Shown: positions 60,792-64,000 of the stretch, in pieces
Layout: every line of letters starts with the position of its first letter
Position numbering within the stretch: the first letter of the stretch is position 1
Notes under the pieces: model-generated
The model's input: the letters and a program-made list of their open reading frames with translations, nothing else
What the model was told of the DNA's origin: nothing
The model's database searches: none
DNA from: Anabaena minutissima FACHB-250
GTDB lineage: Bacteria > Cyanobacteriota > Cyanobacteriia > Cyanobacteriales > Nostocaceae
Length of the DNA stretch: 64,000 nt
Direction: 5' to 3'
NCBI RefSeq assembly: GCF_014697125.1
Contig: NZ_JACJRG010000034.1
Span: 1-64,000, forward strand
Position numbers and translations under genes: made by a program

Positions 60792-61400
60792 ATGGGAAAA
60801 TCTCTGTCCCTGATTGGTACAGTCCTGACTTTAGCAATCACAGCTAATGTTGCTGTTGCCCAATCCAATAAATCCCCTATCGCTCAATCTAGTAGCTCAC
60901 CCACCAGTCCATCAACGGAAATTAAATTATCACCAGAAGGATTTGAAATTCTGTGTGAGCGTTTCCCTCTCAATTCCCGTTGTCCAGGTAATCAATCTGT
61001 CACACCTAATGCTGGTAGTACCCCAGTAGAAACCCAACCGACTGAAGACACAACTCCAGCACCAGGAAGCCTAACTGTACCTGAGTCCACCACTCCTGAA
61101 AGTACAACTCCAGCGCCAGGAAGCCTAACTGTACCTGAGTCCACCACTCCTGAAAGTACAACTCCAGCACCAGGAAACATGACTGTACCTGAGTCCACCA
61201 CTCCTGAAAGTACAACTCCAGCACCAGAAAGCCTAACTGTACCTGAGTCCACCACTCCTGAAAGTACAACTCCAGCACCAGAAAGCCTAACTGTACCTGA
61301 GTCCACCACTCCTGAAAGTACAACTCCAGCACCAGAAAGCATCTCTCCAAACAAACTTCCAAATTCTGGTGTACCGACAATTCCTTCCACTGGTAATTAG
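60792..61400 (+). CDS. Secreted Thr/Pro/Ser repeat protein
   Basis: 202 residues. A signal peptide (LSLIGTVLTLAITANVAVAQ) is followed by a short domain with two Cys (FEILCERFPLNSRCPGNQS, about 54-72) and then five complete 18-residue units of the type TTPAPGSLTVPESTTPES plus a partial one. It ends in NSGVPTIPSTGN. It is probably an extracellular or wall-associated stalk. The repeats are nearly identical at DNA level. A strong bidirectional terminator separates it from lspA. Confidence 0.75.
   Translation: MGKSLSLIGTVLTLAITANVAVAQSNKSPIAQSSSSPTSPSTEIKLSPEGFEILCERFPLNSRCPGNQSVTPNAGSTPVETQPTEDTTPAPGSLTVPESTTPESTTPAPGSLTVPESTTPESTTPAPGNMTVPESTTPESTTPAPESLTVPESTTPESTTPAPESLTVPESTTPESTTPAPESISPNKLPNSGVPTIPSTGN
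61051..61340 (+). repeat. 54-bp coding minisatellite, five copies plus partial
   Basis: Units begin at 61051, 61105, 61159, 61213 and 61267, with a partial copy at 61321, and differ by only a few bases. Because the period is a multiple of three and the unit lacks stops in several frames, long open frames also appear on the minus strand (60992-61390), which are artefacts. Confidence 0.95.
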
Positions 61401-61435
61401 TAAGTAGTGCATCTAATTTAAATTAATAGTTACTT

Positions 61436-61479
61436 AAAAAGAAAAGGACAAGGTATTTGACCCTTGTCCTTTTCTTTTT
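61436..61479. terminator. Strong bidirectional terminator
   Basis: AAAAAGAAAAGGACAAGG/CCTTGTCCTTTTCTTTTT, 18-bp perfect stem with an 8-nt loop, between the convergent repeat-protein and lspA genes. Confidence 0.95.
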
Positions 61480-61499
61480 AAGAAATTGCTACAACTTGG

Positions 61500-62024
61500 T
61501 TAAGGAAATCTACGACTAGAAGTAGGTGTTTTCCGCAAAGAAGCCATCAATAAGCAAACAATACCTATGCTAATGAATGAATCTGCCACATTAAAGACAG
61601 CAAAGTTAATCAATCGAAAATCGAGAAAATCAACTACATAGCCTAAAGCAAACCTATCAATACCATTACCCACAGCACCACCCAAGATAAAACCATATCC
61701 CAGCTGATCCCAACGATTTAACACAGGGCCAAACAATGCTATCCCTATTAAGATTAAACTCACTCCCAAAGATAGCCAGCGTAAAAAATCTACCTGTCCG
61801 CTAAATATACTAAAGGCTGCACCATCGTTTTTGACGTAGGTGAAATGAAATATGCCTTGTAGGAGTGGTAGCGTATTTCTATCGTATGGAATCCCTGTTT
61901 TGGAGTCGATGATAGTTTCTAACGGCCAAAACGAAGATGCTTCTACCACCCAGTATTTTGTCAGTTGGTCTAAAATAACTGCTACAAAGGCAACGATCAA
62001 GAAAAGGCGATTTTTTAAACGCAT
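61500..62024 (-). CDS. lspA: Lipoprotein signal peptidase (signal peptidase II)
   Basis: 174 residues, four membrane helices. It cleaves prolipoprotein signal peptides after lipidation of Cys. The catalytic aspartates are D123 (GNGIDRFALG) and D148 (FNVADSFI). VILDQLTKYWVV at the N-terminus is typical. bioY lies upstream on the same strand, about 80 bp away. Confidence 0.95.
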   Translation of the reverse strand: MRLKNRLFLIVAFVAVILDQLTKYWVVEASSFWPLETIIDSKTGIPYDRNTLPLLQGIFHFTYVKNDGAAFSIFSGQVDFLRWLSLGVSLILIGIALFGPVLNRWDQLGYGFILGGAVGNGIDRFALGYVVDFLDFRLINFAVFNVADSFISIGIVCLLMASLRKTPTSSRRFP

Positions 62025-62107
62025 GAAAATAGTTAGGGACTTGGGATTCGGGATTGGGGAATAGAGAGTAACAAAATACTAGACTCTAACCTCTAGTAAC
62101 GTGATGA

Positions 62108-62695
62108 CTAATAAAACATTAAGTGTCGCAACACATATGCTATGACGGTAACGGCACAGACTACACCTAGCTGGCTGGGTATTACAAACCAAGAATATCT
62201 GAGAATCGCTTGTGTTAATAGTGGACTGTCTATACCTTGCCCCTGAAAAGCATAACTAATGATTAAATAAATAATTCCGCAAATATGGATAGTTAACAAG
62301 CCACAAATACAGCTAAATGTTAGCGTTTCCAGCTTGGGTCTAGCTTGAAAAGCCACAAAGCCACAAATCCATGCGGCAGGAATAAATCCTAGTAGATAGC
62401 CAAACTGAGATAGCTTAATGTAGCCAACGCCGCCACCTCCATCAAATACAGGATGCAGAGTTAAACCCATAACTAAGTAAGCAATTTGTGACAACGCACC
62501 AGCATTTTGTCCTCCTAGGCAACCTATTAACAGCACCGCACCAATTTGATAGGTGACACCTAAAGAAACAGTTTGAATCCCATGCTGACTCCAATTCCAA
62601 GGTGAGGTGATACTATAGGCTTCTAAAAAAGTACCACCTATTGTCAAGAGTAAGCCAATCATAGACCATAGTAATTGATTGGAAGCGGCAAACAT
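62108..62695 (-). CDS. bioY: BioY-type biotin transporter S component
   Basis: 195 residues, six hydrophobic helices. The BioY pattern is visible: TYQIGAVLLIGCLGGQNAGALSQIAYLVMGL, FDGGGGVGYIKLSQFGYLLGFIPAAWICG. BioY binds biotin and either works alone or with an ECF energising module; no ECF ATPase genes are here. It is followed by lspA on the same strand. Confidence 0.88.
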   Translation of the reverse strand: MFAASNQLLWSMIGLLLTIGGTFLEAYSITSPWNWSQHGIQTVSLGVTYQIGAVLLIGCLGGQNAGALSQIAYLVMGLTLHPVFDGGGGVGYIKLSQFGYLLGFIPAAWICGFVAFQARPKLETLTFSCICGLLTIHICGIIYLIISYAFQGQGIDSPLLTQAILRYSWFVIPSQLGVVCAVTVIAYVLRHLMFY

Positions 62696-63488
62696 TGATG
62701 ATTAGGGCAAAGGAAAAACCAACAGCAACCAGTATAGGCATTAATTACGTAACTGGGATTCGTGCTAACACCCTCAATCGGTAGCATATTTTCATCTGTT
62801 GTTGATTGTTGAAGTCTATTTTTTCTGCATTCTGCTCTAGATGTTGTCTGATTCTCTTTGCTTGGATATCATGGTAAAATAATTAACCATAGTTGTGTTG
62901 TTTATCAGTGCTGATGAGCTAATTTATCAATAGCTACAAGCGTTACTAATCTATCTTATTTTTGGGGATAATTGTGCCGTAATGCCTAGGTCTGACTACA
63001 CTTATACTCACTGCGATTTCTCTGGATTACTACTCTTCATGGGATAAAAATTTTGTGTAGTCCTAAGCATAAATACATATTTTTAGTTGACATAAAGTGA
63101 AAGCAAAATTGGCGATCGCGTTCCGCTCAGCGTAGCTCTTGACGCAGCCTCCGTTTCCGACACACTCCGTGTATCCTTCGGGGTGAATCCTACGGATACG
63201 CAACGCTAACGCAGGGAACGGAGACAAGCTAGAAATGGTCTCCATTCGACCGGGGGTCATCGCAACTTCATCAGATATTGCTTGGCAGAGTTATTTTTTC
63301 AGTTGACAAATGCTTCTTTCACCACAAATTCTTAATAGAATTGACTCATAGACTTTTATGAATGTAGATCATAATATTTTGAGCAGGAACAGTTAACAGA
63401 CACAATCCCTTAATTGGTATAAATTTTATCTGGTTATTAAGTCCAAAATCTTAGCTGCTTAGTCTAAAAAAATATTTTTTTTGCTTTT
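62696..63488. other. Intergenic region with palindromic repeat copy 4
   Basis: About 790 bp between bioY and pstS (divergent). A GC-rich palindromic mosaic occupies 63110-63230 (GCGATCGCGTTCCGC, AGCGTAGCTCTTGACGCAG, CGCAGGGAACGGAG). The 65-codon frame at 63063-63260 only reads through this repeat. The rest is AT-rich without a recognised feature. Confidence 0.6.
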
Positions 63489-63507
63489 ATTAACCAAAGC
63501 TTAACCT
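63489..63507 (+). promoter_or_regulatory. Pho box upstream of pstS
   Basis: ATTAACCA-AAG-CTTAACCT, two direct 8-nt repeats at an 11-nt period, as in cyanobacterial Pho boxes bound by SphR/PhoB (CTTAACCT type). A weaker third unit (AACCCACC) follows at the same spacing, then TATAAA at about 63520. About 65 bp upstream of the pstS start, which fits phosphate-starvation control. Confidence 0.7.
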
Positions 63508-63572
63508 TGAAACCCACCTATAAAGGGTAGTTTAGAGTCGCCCATGTGGAAATTTACCCAAAACTGACAGCT

Positions 63573-64000
63573 ATGCTTTCACGTCTACAGACAAAAAAAA
63601 TTAACCGTATTCCGGCTATTGTCTCCGTATTAGCACTAACAGCCAGTTTAGCTGCTTGTGGTGGACAGCAAGCCTCAGACAACAATGCAACCAATGATGC
63701 TTCCTCTGGGACTGCTAAAGATGCGGCAGCCTCTAGCCCTGCAAAATTGGATCTTGGTGGTAATGTCTCATTAACTGGTGCTGGTGCATCTTTTCCCGCA
63801 CCCATATATCAAAGTTGGTTTACTGATTTAAATAAAAAGTATCCCAATTTGCAAGTCAACTATCAGTCAGTAGGTAGCGGTGCTGGAGTTGAGCAATTTA
63901 TCAAAGGTACTGTAGACTTTGGGGCCAGCGATGTGGCAATGAAGGATGACGAAATCCAGAAAGTGCCAGCAGATAAAGGAGTGCTTTTACTACCTATGAC
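63573..64000 (+). CDS. pstS: Phosphate-binding lipoprotein PstS, cut by window edge
   Basis: First 142 residues. A lipoprotein signal (IVSVLALTASLAACGGQQ, lipobox LAAC with acylated Cys) and a Ser/Asn/Ala-rich spacer lead into the phosphate-binding fold: VSLTGAGASFPAPIYQSWFTDL, VNYQSVGSGAGVEQFIKGTVDFGASDVAM. These hold the T-G-A-(G)-A-S-F and G-S-G-x-G phosphate loops. It captures phosphate in the periplasm for the PstCAB transporter, whose genes presumably follow beyond the window. Start: ATG at 63573. Confidence 0.93.
   Translation, partial: MLSRLQTKKINRIPAIVSVLALTASLAACGGQQASDNNATNDASSGTAKDAAASSPAKLDLGGNVSLTGAGASFPAPIYQSWFTDLNKKYPNLQVNYQSVGSGAGVEQFIKGTVDFGASDVAMKDDEIQKVPADKGVLLLPM

Noticed and set aside
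60992..61390. Two long minus-strand open frames (132 and 124 codons) opposite the repeat protein
   Set aside because: They are by-products of the 54-bp repeat, whose period is a multiple of three; they give pure repeat translations without starts or RBS.
63063..63260. 65-codon minus-strand frame before pstS
   Set aside because: Reads through the GC-rich palindromic mosaic; no coding character.

Overview
The window looks like chromosomal DNA of a filamentous, probably heterocyst-forming cyanobacterium of the Anabaena/Nostoc group. The evidence is an allophycocyanin B gene (apcD), a CyaC-type adenylate cyclase, a KaiB-domain protein, paired cyanobacterial glycogen synthases and a Mo-nitrogenase C-terminal-family protein. 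The octamer GCGATCGC (HIP1) is scattered throughout, and there are many heptameric short tandem repeats (STRRs) between genes, typical of Nostocaceae. The species cannot be fixed from the sequence alone.

Layout. 1-0.8 kb: tail of an unknown gene, a truncated phage-type integrase and tRNA-Gly(TCC), the scar of an integrative element. 0.8-12 kb: TonB-like protein, the cyclase/hybrid kinase CyaC, a GNAT acetyltransferase, an unknown protein, HisC, a small alpha/beta hydrolase and glutathione reductase. 12.3-15 kb: an XPB-family helicase overlapping a Bax1-like (DUF790) nuclease, the most distinctive functional pair here. 15-25 kb: hybrid histidine kinase, aldehyde dehydrogenase, sulfite-oxidase-fold protein, ribosomal protein L32, a caspase homologue lacking its catalytic dyad, a Mo-nitrogenase C-terminal-family protein and an ion transporter. 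25-36 kb: hemC, glgA1, M23 peptidase, SH3/peptidoglycan-binding protein, UDP-GlcNAc 2-epimerase, PilT-type ATPase, long KaiB-like protein and glgA2. 36-37 kb: a graveyard of a HicB-like antitoxin fragment and the tail-to-tail remains of a type II restriction-modification system. 37-39.4 kb: groES-groEL under a CIRCE operator. 39.9 kb: a ferredoxin-like pseudogene. 40-47.5 kb: NarL-type regulator, Rpn-like nuclease, asnS, two small cyanobacterial proteins, an RsbW-like kinase, an RlmD-type RNA methyltransferase and apcD. 48-58 kb: lipoprotein, purL-purF, an OppB-type permease, apt and a DUF3038-DUF4335 gene pair. 58-64 kb: FHA-containing class A penicillin-binding protein, a Thr/Pro repeat protein, lspA, bioY and the start of pstS behind a Pho box.

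Most genes are single housekeeping or signalling transcription units rather than long operons. Clear functional couplings are groES-groEL, purL-purF (with apt nearby in purine salvage), XPB-Bax1 and DUF3038-DUF4335 (ATGA overlap). Several cell-envelope genes (M23, SH3/PG-binding, epimerase, FHA-PBP, LspA) are spread over the second half. STRRs do more than fill gaps: they form a stop codon, abut a start codon and extend an ORF inside purL.
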